A DNA stretch of 47,321 nt from Armatimonadota bacterium (lineage in GTDB: Bacteria > Armatimonadota > Armatimonadia > Armatimonadales > Armatimonadaceae), in assembly GCA_014380815.1 (NCBI GenBank), contig JACMJB010000017.1, positions 1 to 47,321 on the forward strand, written 5' to 3'. A model generated the notes under the pieces. The model saw nothing but the letters and a program-made list of their open reading frames with translations, had not been told where the DNA came from and did not search any database. Shown here in pieces: positions 25,467 to 33,349 of this stretch (positions are counted from its first letter, which is position 1; each line of letters starts with the position of its first letter). The position numbers were made by a program, and so were the translations under genes.

Positions 25467-26006
25467 TTATCCTTGCCCTTCGTTGATCTCGACGGATTCT
25501 GCTGACAACTGCGCAGCCAGCCGCTCCCACACCTGGCTGAGCGTCTGCGGCATCACTTTAGTATCCGCTAGCACCGGCATGAAATTGGTATCGCCATTCC
25601 AGCGCGGCACAACGTGCAGGTGGAGATGCGAGGCGATCCCCGCCCCGGCCGCACTCCCCACATTCATGCCGATATTGTACCCATCGGGGCGCGATAGCTC
25701 GGAAAGCGACCCGGTCATTCGCGTGGCGGTCGCCATCAGTTCGGCCTGCTCCTCCGGTGACAGCAGCCGGGGATGATCCAGATGACGGTAGGGCACGACC
25801 ATAAGGTGTCCGTTGTTATAGGGAAATGCGTTCAGGATCACAAAGCAGGTAGGGCCTCGCTCCACGATCAGGTTCTCACGGTCCCGCGATTCCAGTGGTT
25901 TGTCGCAAAAGATACAGCCGGTCCCGGCACGCTCGCTGCTGCCTTCTTCCTTCTTGTCATCGCCCGAAATATACTGCATTCGCCAGGGTGCCCAGAGCCG
26001 ATCCAT
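25467..26006 (-). CDS. HIT-family nucleotide hydrolase/phosphorylase
   Basis: 179 residues. Histidine triad HLHLHVVPRW at 127-131 with the nucleophile His129, plus NAFPYNNGHLMVVPYRH, typical of the HIT subfamily close to Ap4A phosphorylase/Fhit. Opening LWAPWRMQYI and the CIFC motif (Cys31, Cys34) match this group. Probable role: cleaving dinucleoside polyphosphates or nucleoside phosphoramidates. First gene of a four-gene minus-strand set; divergent from the stalk-domain protein, with the shared 26007-26203 region holding that gene's promoter. Confidence 0.92.
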   Translation of the reverse strand: MDRLWAPWRMQYISGDDKKEEGSSERAGTGCIFCDKPLESRDRENLIVERGPTCFVILNAFPYNNGHLMVVPYRHLDHPRLLSPEEQAELMATATRMTGSLSELSRPDGYNIGMNVGSAAGAGIASHLHLHVVPRWNGDTNFMPVLADTKVMPQTLSQVWERLAAQLSAESVEINEGQG

Positions 26007-26050
26007 TCCCGTGTTTTACCCGTTATTTCCCGCCTTTATTCGGGAAGGGC

Positions 26051-26079
26051 TTGACAGGATTTTTTCCCCTGTGTTATCT
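26051..26079 (+). promoter_or_regulatory. promoter of the stalk-domain protein gene
   Basis: TTGACA (26051-26056, perfect), 17-nt spacer, TTATCT (26074-26079). Arms ACAGG/CCTGT at 26054-26058 and 26068-26072 form a short inverted repeat across the spacer, a possible operator. The leader to the ATG at 26204 is about 118 nt, with no gene in it. Confidence 0.7.
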
Positions 26080-26203
26080 TGAGTCGGCAAGGATGCGCCC
26101 TGCCTGCTCGCGACTCCAATATCGCGCTTGAATTTGAAAGATACTATCATTGTCCGTAGTCCGTCCAGCCTGACGTTCCGCGGCGATTTCCACGTAGGGG
26201 GAC

Positions 26204-27934
26204 ATGAAACCGATGGCTCTGCATCGACGGCTTCCAAGGACGGCTGCATCTGTCGCGCTGCCTGCCGCGTCACTATTCTCCGCTGCCGCCCTTGCGGCGA
26301 CGATCGCGCCCGCCGCCGCGCAGGCGCCCTCAAGCGCCGCTGAGCTTCGGGTTCTTTCGCCCCGAGCGGGAGATTCGGTCGGCTCGAACGCCTTCTCGCT
26401 CGATGTATCGTTCCAGGCGAAAAGCAAGGCGTTCCCCGTGGTCACCGCGGAACTCTGGGTGGACGGCGCCCGCTGGGTGCGTCAGGATCTCGCGGTGCCG
26501 CAGATCAAGAATGTCCTGAAGTTCGATGTAGATGCCTCTACGCTCTCTGCCGGGACCCATGCCATTACGGTGAAAGTCTTCAGCGCGAACGGTCACGCTT
26601 CCCAGGTACAGCTTTCCATCGAGGCGGGCAACAACGAGGGTGTCTCATCCGGGGCATTCAGCGGTCCAGCGATGCGTTTCCTATCGCCCGGCAACGGCAG
26701 GCGGGTTTCCGGCACCGTAGAGATCTCGATTGATGCGAAGCCGCAAAGTGGTCAGAACCCCTATGTCACATTCTATGTGGATAAGAAGTTCAAGACGCTC
26801 AAGAACTACCCGCCGTACTCGCTGACCTGGGATAGCACCCAGGTTTCGAACGGATTCCACACCATCGAAGCGACCGGCTACCTTGATGCCGCGGACGCCT
26901 CCACGACCACAAAGCTGAAAGTGTTTGTGGACAATCCGGGGGGTAACACGGTCCGGATCAAAGAAATCCCCGACCTGCGGAAGACTTCGAAGGCGCTGCC
27001 GAACATGGGAAGCGCTTCAGACGTGGTCGCGCCGCTCGCTCTGAACGCGCCGAAGACAGAAGCCCTGCAGACCCTCCCCGGCGCGCCCTCCGCTGCTGTC
27101 ACGGCGAAGGATGCGCTAAAGGCCGCCACCGCCGAAGATGGCATCCTGTCTGCCGCAAGCCAGACCGTTCGGACCGTCTCGCCGCTGGACTTTGGAACGG
27201 ATACCGCGCCAACACCGACGGCGTCCGTGGATGCTGTTGCGAAACCTTCAACACCGCTTTCGCTTCCTGAGATCGCACCCGCACAGATCGCGGAGACCTC
27301 CGGCGCGGTTTCAACCGTCTCGAGGGTGATGAATGCCCGCCTGGCAACCCCTTCGATCCCGGAGCGACGAGCCACAGCTGCTGCTCCCTCCATGATCCGC
27401 TCCTCGGTCTCGAGACCGGTCGCTGCCATCACAAAATCAAGTCCGAGAGCGGAGCCGCTGGTCCTCGCCCCGCGCGCTCGCGTCCTGGGCACGAGGGTCA
27501 GCCCCGTGGCATCCTCCTCGGTTCGGAAGAGTGCGGGAGGCCCGCGCGCCGCCATGCGACCGATCGCTCCGCTGTTCGCTCTCAAGACGATGCAGGTCGC
27601 GTTCGACGGAGATCAGATCGCCTTCGATGTCGCGCCGCGCGTCGAGTCGGGCCTTCCGCTTGCCCCGTTCCGGCAGATCTTTGAGCACACGGGCGGTCAG
27701 GTGCAATGGGTCGGCTCCACGAAGGTAGTCCGCGCCGTGAATAGCGATCGCGAGGTCGTTATCCGGGTCGGACAGAACCAGGCGACCGTCAACGGCGAGT
27801 CCTTCAAATTGGACCGGGCCGCTTTCCTGGAGCAGGGACGCACCATCGTGCCCCTTTCCTTTGTCGGCAAAGCGCTCGATGTCAATGTTCAGTACGATCC
27901 CGTGACCGGTCGCCTTCAGATCACCAGTAAATGA
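26204..27934 (+). CDS. Secreted Ig-like plus copper-amine-oxidase-N (stalk) domain protein
   Basis: 576 residues. A long Ala-rich signal peptide (about 1-40) is followed by two Ig-like beta domains: about 45-140 (LRVLSPRAGDSVGSNAFSLD ... GTHAITVKVFSANGHA) and about 148-245 (MRFLSPGNGRRVSGTVEISI ... GFHTIEATGYLDAADAS). Residues 250-460 are Ala/Ser/Pro/Thr-rich and probably disordered. Residues 463-576 match the copper amine oxidase N-terminal-like stalk domain (LAPFRQIFEHTGGQVQW, REVVIRVGQNQATVNGESF, RTIVPLSFVGKALDVNVQYD), a wall/envelope module. Function is likely structural or adhesive at the cell surface. ATG 26204 has AGGGGGA just upstream. Closed by a terminator at 27952-27987. Confidence 0.82.
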   Translation: MKPMALHRRLPRTAASVALPAASLFSAAALAATIAPAAAQAPSSAAELRVLSPRAGDSVGSNAFSLDVSFQAKSKAFPVVTAELWVDGARWVRQDLAVPQIKNVLKFDVDASTLSAGTHAITVKVFSANGHASQVQLSIEAGNNEGVSSGAFSGPAMRFLSPGNGRRVSGTVEISIDAKPQSGQNPYVTFYVDKKFKTLKNYPPYSLTWDSTQVSNGFHTIEATGYLDAADASTTTKLKVFVDNPGGNTVRIKEIPDLRKTSKALPNMGSASDVVAPLALNAPKTEALQTLPGAPSAAVTAKDALKAATAEDGILSAASQTVRTVSPLDFGTDTAPTPTASVDAVAKPSTPLSLPEIAPAQIAETSGAVSTVSRVMNARLATPSIPERRATAAAPSMIRSSVSRPVAAITKSSPRAEPLVLAPRARVLGTRVSPVASSSVRKSAGGPRAAMRPIAPLFALKTMQVAFDGDQIAFDVAPRVESGLPLAPFRQIFEHTGGQVQWVGSTKVVRAVNSDREVVIRVGQNQATVNGESFKLDRAAFLEQGRTIVPLSFVGKALDVNVQYDPVTGRLQITSK

Positions 27935-27951
27935 AGCGGCGCTGTGAAGTC

Positions 27952-27987
27952 AAAAAACCGCGTCCCAATATTCGGGACGCGGTTTTT
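27952..27987. terminator. bidirectional rho-independent terminator
   Basis: Fourteen-bp inverted repeat (27953-27966 with 27974-27987), A-run on the left and T-run on the right. Serves the stalk-domain gene (plus) and the convergent FmdB-family gene (minus). Confidence 0.88.
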
Positions 27988-28005
27988 GTTTACAAACGGA
28001 CGATG

Positions 28006-28311
28006 TTACGATGTTGTGGAAGCGGTCGTGGGGGTGGCTGCGGCGGGGGCTGGTGTCGCAGCAGGCTTCGCCTCGGGGGCGGGGGCACTTTCGGGGGCGG
28101 CGGGGGCACTGGAACCCTCGGAGGCAGCAGGCTTTGCTGCGTAATCGTTGATGTAGAAGCCGGACCCCTTAAACTGAATCCCGACCGGGTAGATGATCTT
28201 CTTGACGGCGGCGCCGCAGGTTTCGCACTCCGCGACGGCGGGATCGCTGATCTTCTGAAATCGTTCGAACTCATGGCTGCAGGCCGTGCACCGGTAGCCG
28301 TAGGTGGGCAT
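28006..28311 (-). CDS. FmdB-family zinc-ribbon protein
   Basis: 101 residues. N-terminal zinc ribbon with two CxxC knuckles, MPTYGYRCTACSHEFE and CETCG, separated by about 23 residues, then IIYPVGIQFKGSGFYINDY, the standard FmdB/CxxC_CXXC_SSSS ending. The remaining 40 residues are Ala/Pro/Thr-rich and disordered. FmdB-type proteins are tiny putative regulatory or zinc-binding proteins of unproven function. ATG 28311; it runs divergent from murQ and ends in the terminator at 27952-27987. Confidence 0.88.
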   Translation of the reverse strand: MPTYGYRCTACSHEFERFQKISDPAVAECETCGAAVKKIIYPVGIQFKGSGFYINDYAAKPAASEGSSAPAAPESAPAPEAKPAATPAPAAATPTTASTTS

Positions 28312-28387
28312 GTCTTGATAGTACCTCGCTCAAGTATCTGAAGAGATGCCCTTATTTTATCACAGGAAACGAACGGCCCCTACTCGC

Positions 28388-29311
28388 ATGTCCGACCCAA
28401 CCACCACACCGGCTCTGCCGACCACGGAGCTAGCCAACCCGCGTACGGAAGGTTTGGACCAGCTGGCTACCGAAGCAATGCTCGCCCGAATCAACGACGA
28501 AGATGCGACAGTCGCCACCGTCGTTCGCGGGGTGCTGCCGCAGATCGCCCGTGCGGTGGATGCGGTCGCGGACTCTCTTCGGGGCGGTGGACGGCTGATT
28601 TACGTGGGGGCCGGGACATCCGGTCGGCTTGGCTGCCTGGATGCCGCGGAGTGCCTGCCCACCTTCGGGGTCCCCCCGGAGCAGGTTTTTGGGATTATCG
28701 CGGGCGGGGAGCAGGCGCTGCTTCGAGCCGTCGAGGGGGCGGAGGATGATGGGGATGCTGGCGCAGCCGCGATGGATGCGGCGCGGGTGGGACCCGGGGA
28801 CGCCATTGTCGGTGTCTCCGCATCTGGCGGCGCTCCCTATGTCCGATCCGCCGTTCGGAGGGCAAAGGAGAGGGGGGCGTCGGTAACGATCAGCGTTGCC
28901 AACTCGGCAGATGCGCCGCTCTCCGGCGACGTGGACATCGCGATCGAAGCGGTGAGCGGTCCGGAGGCGATCCAGGGTTCGACGCGCCTGAAGGCGGGAA
29001 CCGCGCAGAAGCTGATTCTAAACATGCTCTCAACCGGGGCGATGGTGCGTATCGGGAAGACCTATGGCAACCGAATGGTGGATGTCCAGGCGACTAATGT
29101 CAAGCTCGTGCGCCGCTCCCTCCGTCTGATCCGCGAGATTGGCGGGGCCGACAGCGACGAGGCCGCCAGTGAAGTTCTCCGAAGAGCCGATGGATCCGTC
29201 AAACTTGCCATCGTTTTGGCACGGCTTGGCCTTGAACCGGAGGCAGGCCGCTCCCGCCTGCGGGAAGCAGGCGGCTTTCTGGCCGTCGCCCTCGGTGAAA
29301 CGCCCGGATGA
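28388..29311 (+). CDS. murQ: N-acetylmuramic acid 6-phosphate etherase
   Basis: 307 residues from ATG 28388 (MSDPTTTPALPTTELANPRTEGLD); an upstream in-frame start at 28346 is possible. SIS-domain protein with RLIYVGAGTSGRLGCLDAAEC, GVSASGGAPYV, GPEAIQGSTRLKAGTAQKLILN and MVDVQATNVKLVRR, the MurQ signature. Glu in AAECLPTFGV and Glu in AVEGAEDD match the catalytic pair in E. coli MurQ. It cleaves the lactyl ether of MurNAc-6-P to GlcNAc-6-P during peptidoglycan recycling. The stop codon overlaps the start of the next gene (ATGA), so translation is coupled. No murP or anmK is nearby. Confidence 0.94.
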   Translation: MSDPTTTPALPTTELANPRTEGLDQLATEAMLARINDEDATVATVVRGVLPQIARAVDAVADSLRGGGRLIYVGAGTSGRLGCLDAAECLPTFGVPPEQVFGIIAGGEQALLRAVEGAEDDGDAGAAAMDAARVGPGDAIVGVSASGGAPYVRSAVRRAKERGASVTISVANSADAPLSGDVDIAIEAVSGPEAIQGSTRLKAGTAQKLILNMLSTGAMVRIGKTYGNRMVDVQATNVKLVRRSLRLIREIGGADSDEAASEVLRRADGSVKLAIVLARLGLEPEAGRSRLREAGGFLAVALGETPG

Positions 29312-29736
29312 CTTCGCTCACGCCGGAAACCCTGACGCAGATCGTGCTGGTGCTGGGCGTGTTGTGCCTGCTGCTCGCCGTGATTCTCGCGCTTCTGCTT
29401 CGGCGCCTCCGCAGGCTTTCCATCCTCCTCAGCGACACGGAATTCCAGAACCGATCACTCTCCAGTACGTATGGCCGGATCACGGAACAGTGGTTTCCGC
29501 TGATGGATTCCTACCCCTACGATCCGCAGGGTTTTCGGTTTCTAGGCAGCCCGATTGACGGTGTCCAGTTCGAGGAGGATCGGATCGTCTTTGTCGAGTT
29601 CAAGGCCAACAAAAGCCGCCTTTCACCGAACGAAAAGCGCCTGAAACGGCTGGTCGAGGAGGGCTATGTTTACTGGGAAGAGTTCCATTTCACCGATCTC
29701 GCAGAAAAGGACAAATCCGCCCAGCCCGGCGACTAA
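29308..29736 (+). CDS. Membrane-anchored Holliday-resolvase-related nuclease-like protein
   Basis: 142 residues. N-terminal membrane helix (about 10-30, IVLVLGVLCLLLAVILALLL), then a domain matching the Endonuc_Holl family (PF10107, relatives of archaeal Holliday resolvase): YGRITEQWFPLMDSYPYDPQGFRFLGSPIDGVQF, then IVFVEFKANKSRLSPNEKRL. Asp of SPID and Glu/Lys of VEFK form the expected PD-(D/E)xK active site. Activity of this family is unproven. It overlaps murQ by 4 bp (ATGA), and a zinc-ribbon membrane protein gene starts 22 bp later. Why a nuclease-like membrane protein is coupled to cell-wall recycling is unclear. Confidence 0.8.
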   Translation: MTSLTPETLTQIVLVLGVLCLLLAVILALLLRRLRRLSILLSDTEFQNRSLSSTYGRITEQWFPLMDSYPYDPQGFRFLGSPIDGVQFEEDRIVFVEFKANKSRLSPNEKRLKRLVEEGYVYWEEFHFTDLAEKDKSAQPGD

Positions 29737-29758
29737 GCAGCGTGCCAGCTTCGCGGGG

Positions 29759-30418
29759 ATGCAATGGGTGGGTACGTTCCTCACCTTCGGAGGGGCGTTC
29801 GCGCTGGTCGTAGGGGGTGTTCTGCCCTGGATGCGGTTCTCCCTGTTTGGCATCGCAGTGGGGGTGCCAGGCGTGACCGGGTGGGGGGCGGCAACCGCGA
29901 CGATCGGCCTGCTCACGCTGTCTGCCAGTCTCCTCCGACGGCGCGCACCGCTTCTCGTGTCCGTTTTGGGAATGGTGGCACTGATCGTGGGGCAGCGAGC
30001 ACAGCAGGAGACCGGACCGGGTTTCCTGAAGCGTCTCCTTGCTTTCGAAAACGCGATCGCACCGGTGAACGCGCGTCTGGCCCAGGTGGCACTGCCGCCT
30101 ATCGAGCCGTTCGGGGCAGGCATCGGTCGGTCAAGAGACTACCTGGGTCCAGGACCGCTATGGACGGTGGTCGGCGGGGCGACCCTGGCGATCGGCGCAG
30201 CGTTGACTTTTGCTGGCGGGAGGCTTGGCCGCTCCTGTGGTCATTGCGGCGCACTCTGGCGCACGGGAAGGTCGGTTCGGTTCTGCCCGGCCTGCGGCAC
30301 CGATGCAGGCGGGCCGGTCCTCTGCCTGCAGTGCCGAACCCCGCTGGAGTCCGGGGACGGCTTCTGCGCTGTCTGCGGAATCCCCAGCGGAACCCCCAGT
30401 GGAACTCCTGCTGGCTAG
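29759..30418 (+). CDS. Multispanning membrane protein with C-terminal double zinc ribbon
   Basis: 219 residues from ATG 29759 (an in-frame ATG at 29666 would add 31 residues overlapping the previous gene). Predicted membrane helices at about 5-25, 45-60, 66-80 and 145-165 (LWTVVGGATLAIGAALTFAGG). The C-terminal 50 residues hold a double zinc ribbon: CGHCGALWRTGRSVRFCPACG and CLQCRTPLESGDGFCAVCG, four CxxC pairs for two zinc ions. The role is unknown; zinc ribbons on membrane proteins often mediate protein contacts. Third gene of the murQ operon. Its stop overlaps the convergent gene at 30415 by 4 bp. Confidence 0.7.
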   Translation: MQWVGTFLTFGGAFALVVGGVLPWMRFSLFGIAVGVPGVTGWGAATATIGLLTLSASLLRRRAPLLVSVLGMVALIVGQRAQQETGPGFLKRLLAFENAIAPVNARLAQVALPPIEPFGAGIGRSRDYLGPGPLWTVVGGATLAIGAALTFAGGRLGRSCGHCGALWRTGRSVRFCPACGTDAGGPVLCLQCRTPLESGDGFCAVCGIPSGTPSGTPAG

Positions 30419-32145
30419 TGCTGCTGCCGCCGTGGGGAAAGTCGGTAGAGGATCAAGTCCTGGTAAGCGCCGACTCGGTGACGCTGATACCGGCTCAAAA
30501 ACGCCTCGATCTGACCGGGGGAGACTCCGTAGCGCCGGGCCAGTGCGCGCTGTCCCTCCCCTGGAGTGACCACCTCGGACAACAGAAAAACGCAGTTCCC
30601 ACGACCCAGGACCTTTCCAACCGTCTGTTGCAGGGAAGCGAATGCCTGATCCGGGTCTCCGTTCGCCTCCGCGAATGCCTGATGAAGCACGAGAACCTGC
30701 ATACGGGCGAAGTACGGAACATACACCTCCGCTTCCGCTGCCTTTCCCGTGCCGGTTGCCAGGAGGATCCCGCCGCGATCCGCGATCGGGCGGACTGCCT
30801 GGGCAAGACCAAGATGGGGGTTCCGCGTGGTTTCCTGTCGCGGCTGGATCGCGGCAGAATAGTTGATCACGCCCAGTGTCAAAACGATCAAGAATAATGC
30901 TGCCCGGACACTTTTGGTGCGCGCGGCGCTCTGCCATCCGAATGCGAGCAGCGCAATAAAGAAGAGGCTCTGGACGCACCAGAAAACATAATAACCAGGG
31001 TCCCAGATAGTGAAAAAAGCCGCATACAGGATCAACCCGCTCAGAGCGACAGCACCTCCAAAGCTCGGCGGTTGGATCGTAGGACCCGATCGCGGGATGC
31101 GGCCCCGGAACCACCCGTAGATGCCCGTAGCCGTCAGAACCGTCCAAAGCAGCAAGGACACCGAGGAAGCTGGACCTCCCCAGATAAGGCTGCCCCCCGG
31201 AGCGCTGAGATCCTGACCGGTCAAAAACTTCCATTCCGCCCGGGCATCCTTAAAAAGGTTCTCTTCAAGGGCAAAACTCCACCAGGTGTCCTGGCGCGCG
31301 TAGGAAAGAAGCCACGCCTGCATTTCCGAGAGGGTCCCCAGCCGCTTCACAAGGATCAGAACCAGCACATAGGGAATCGCGACCGTCGCCGTGAATGCGG
31401 CGAGCAGGGCGATGGCACGGCGAAGGCGCGCCTTCAACGGCGCTGCGGGCAGGAAGGCGGCTCCCAACGCCACCGGGAGAAACAACACGTGACTCTCGTG
31501 CAGCAGACAGACGGCGCCCAGTGCCAGCCCTGCCAGCCCTGCGTACCGCTTGGGAAGGGAGCCGGAGGAGGGCGACGCGCGAGCGGCACGACTCAAAGCC
31601 CATAAAACGAGCGGCAGGAGTGCCGTCGCCGCGACGTTGGCTCGACCATCCGTGCTGGCAAACCACCATCCCCAGCTTCCTCCAAGCGCCGCTGCCGCAA
31701 GAGCAGAAACATAACGAGAGCGGGTCTCTTCGTGGATCCAGACCGCGAACAGACCGACGCCGAGCGCTCCAAAACCGCAGGTGAAGACCTGGAGTGCGGT
31801 CAGGGTCGTGGCCTCTGAATCAACCAGGCATACCAGTGTCTCGTGGCTAATCCATCCCAGGCAGTTGAAAAGCAGATGGTGTGGATGAAACAGCCAGCCA
31901 GCTCTGCCGGTCTCCTCGAATCGGCGAATGTTAAGGGCGTATGCAACGGAGTCGAAGGAATGAAAATGCGTCAGTGTGGCAAGATAGAGCGAGAAAGTCA
32001 CACCGATCAACAGCAATACCGAGCCTGCGACGACCGCCGCGCGAGCAGACACGCCGAGGGACTCCCAGGAGCGCCTTGAGCGGATGCCTTTCGCTCTGAG
32101 GGGAGCCGTGGGTGCGATACCGGTTGCGGATTGGGATGGGATCAT
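30415..32145 (-). CDS. Multispanning membrane protein, glycosyltransferase-39-like
   Basis: 576 residues from ATG 32145 (a longer in-frame start at 32175 is possible). About 10-12 hydrophobic segments, a first luminal loop with LATLTHFHSFDSVAYALNIRRFEETGRAGWLFHPHHLL, and a soluble C-terminal domain of about 150 residues (GGILLATGTGKAAEAEVYVPYF ... RRYGVSPGQIEAFLSRYQ). The Asp in the first loop after helix 1 and the multi-pass topology resemble GT-C fold dolichyl-phosphate mannosyltransferase-like (GT39/PMT_2) proteins, which glycosylate envelope molecules using lipid-linked sugars. The family match is by architecture, not by a decisive motif. No glycan cluster adjoins it directly. Confidence 0.6.
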   Translation of the reverse strand: MIPSQSATGIAPTAPLRAKGIRSRRSWESLGVSARAAVVAGSVLLLIGVTFSLYLATLTHFHSFDSVAYALNIRRFEETGRAGWLFHPHHLLFNCLGWISHETLVCLVDSEATTLTALQVFTCGFGALGVGLFAVWIHEETRSRYVSALAAAALGGSWGWWFASTDGRANVAATALLPLVLWALSRAARASPSSGSLPKRYAGLAGLALGAVCLLHESHVLFLPVALGAAFLPAAPLKARLRRAIALLAAFTATVAIPYVLVLILVKRLGTLSEMQAWLLSYARQDTWWSFALEENLFKDARAEWKFLTGQDLSAPGGSLIWGGPASSVSLLLWTVLTATGIYGWFRGRIPRSGPTIQPPSFGGAVALSGLILYAAFFTIWDPGYYVFWCVQSLFFIALLAFGWQSAARTKSVRAALFLIVLTLGVINYSAAIQPRQETTRNPHLGLAQAVRPIADRGGILLATGTGKAAEAEVYVPYFARMQVLVLHQAFAEANGDPDQAFASLQQTVGKVLGRGNCVFLLSEVVTPGEGQRALARRYGVSPGQIEAFLSRYQRHRVGAYQDLILYRLSPRRQQH

Positions 32146-32202
32146 AACGCGACGTTGAAGCGTACCCCGATACAAGTGGTAGAAAACCGCTCGGGCGTGG
32201 CA

Positions 32203-32232
32203 TTGACAATATTTGGACTAATGCGGTAGTCT
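32203..32232 (+). promoter_or_regulatory. promoter of the phosphoesterase gene
   Basis: TTGACA (32203-32208, perfect), 18-nt spacer, TAGTCT (32227-32232). Predicted transcript start near 32239, giving a leader of about 33 nt. The weak -10 makes this moderate. Confidence 0.55.
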
Positions 32233-32271
32233 GTAAGTACTTCGTGCAGCAAAGCGTAAAGGAATCGCCGA

Positions 32272-33219
32272 ATGTCGTCCCTGTGCCCCAACAAGATTCA
32301 GCGCCGCAAGGCCACCCGCCGCCTTTTTCTTCGACTCTGTGGTACGCTTCTCGGCGCGGGTGCAGCGGTGGCTGTCGAGGCTCGCTATATCGAGCCAAAC
32401 GCCCTTGATGTCACCCGGCACGAGGTTTTTTTGCCGGATCTTCCCGCTGCGATGGAGGGGGTGACTGTGGCGCAGCTTACGGATCTTCACCGGGGACCGC
32501 ACACCCCCGACGCGACCATTCATCAGGCGGTAGCTGCAGTGGTCGCCTTGAAGCCCGATCTGATCGTCCTCACTGGTGATTTCGTGGATGGTGACCCTTC
32601 CGATGCCGTCCCGCTGCGCGAGATGTTCCAGCCGCTGCGGGCACGACTCGGTATCTGGGGATGTCTGGGAAACCATGACTACTATGGCAGTGTGGACCAG
32701 GTGGCGAAGACGCTCACGGATTCAGGGGAGATAAGACTGCTGCGAAACGAAAGCCACCTATTGGCTCCGGGTTTCTGGATCGCCGGAATCGAGGACACGA
32801 GCCAAGGTTATCCGGATACGCCCCGCGCGCTCGCGGCAATCCCACCGGGCGCTGCCACCCTCTTCCTGACCCACAACCCGGTTGGGGTTTGGACCTGCAC
32901 GAACAGGCCCTTGCTCGCGCTTGCCGGTCACACCCATGGTGGGCAGATCCGCATTCCGGGTCTACCGCCGCGCCTCCCTCCCGGCATGCAGGGGTTTCCA
33001 CTCGTGGCGGGTTGGGGGCTATTCGACAGGGCGCGCCTTTACATCAGCCGGGGAGTCGGGATGAGTATGCTGCCGCTGCGCCTGGGGTCCTATCCCGAGG
33101 TCGCGTTCTTTACGCTGCGAAGGGGAGACTCACCGCCACGCACCCTGCCGACACTTGCGGGGCGCGCGGCTCGGAAAGCGGAGCGGGTGCTTCGTTCGGC
33201 GGCCCATCATCTCGCCTAG
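32272..33219 (+). CDS. Tat-exported metallophosphoesterase (YkuE/YaeI-like)
   Basis: 315 residues. N-terminal twin-arginine signal (TRRLFLRLCGTLLGAGAAVAV) predicts Tat export of a folded, metal-loaded enzyme. Calcineurin-like motifs: QLTDLHRG, LIVLTGDFVDGD, GCLGNHDYYG, LFLTHNPVG and LAGHTHGGQ. These complete the two-metal site. Relatives include YaeI/YkuE, which hydrolyse phosphodiesters and UDP-sugar or lipid pyrophosphates at the membrane. The substrate is unknown. Consistent with tatA at the left of the window. Closed by a terminator at 33237-33287. Confidence 0.9.
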   Translation: MSSLCPNKIQRRKATRRLFLRLCGTLLGAGAAVAVEARYIEPNALDVTRHEVFLPDLPAAMEGVTVAQLTDLHRGPHTPDATIHQAVAAVVALKPDLIVLTGDFVDGDPSDAVPLREMFQPLRARLGIWGCLGNHDYYGSVDQVAKTLTDSGEIRLLRNESHLLAPGFWIAGIEDTSQGYPDTPRALAAIPPGAATLFLTHNPVGVWTCTNRPLLALAGHTHGGQIRIPGLPPRLPPGMQGFPLVAGWGLFDRARLYISRGVGMSMLPLRLGSYPEVAFFTLRRGDSPPRTLPTLAGRAARKAERVLRSAAHHLA

Positions 33220-33236
33220 CGGGTGAGGACAAAAAG

Positions 33237-33287
33237 GACCCGGAAGCCTGGCAAAAAATCCGCCAGGTTCCGGGTCAAGTTTTGTTT
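33237..33287. terminator. terminator between the phosphoesterase and pepF
   Basis: Arms GACCCGGA (33237-33244) and TCCGGGTC (33269-33276) plus an inner GCCTGGC/GCCAGGT stem, A-rich loop, then AAGTTTTGTTTT. A second small hairpin (TAAGAA/TTCTTA, 33351-33368) overlaps the pepF stop. Confidence 0.75.
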
Positions 33288-33349
33288 TCTCGTGCAGTGT
33301 AGTGTAGCGGCAATTGGTATGCCGCTGACGCCCCAAGCCGGGAATTTTG

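Noticed and set aside
30158-31234. Minus-strand open frame overlapping the zinc-ribbon and GT39-like genes
   Set aside because: Gly/Arg/Ser-rich sequence without domains; it conflicts with two better-supported genes.
33297-33335. tRNA-like D-arm (GCGGC-AATTGGTAT-GCCGC)
   Set aside because: No matching acceptor stem, anticodon arm, TTCGA loop or CCA end follows; the resemblance is limited to one short inverted repeat.
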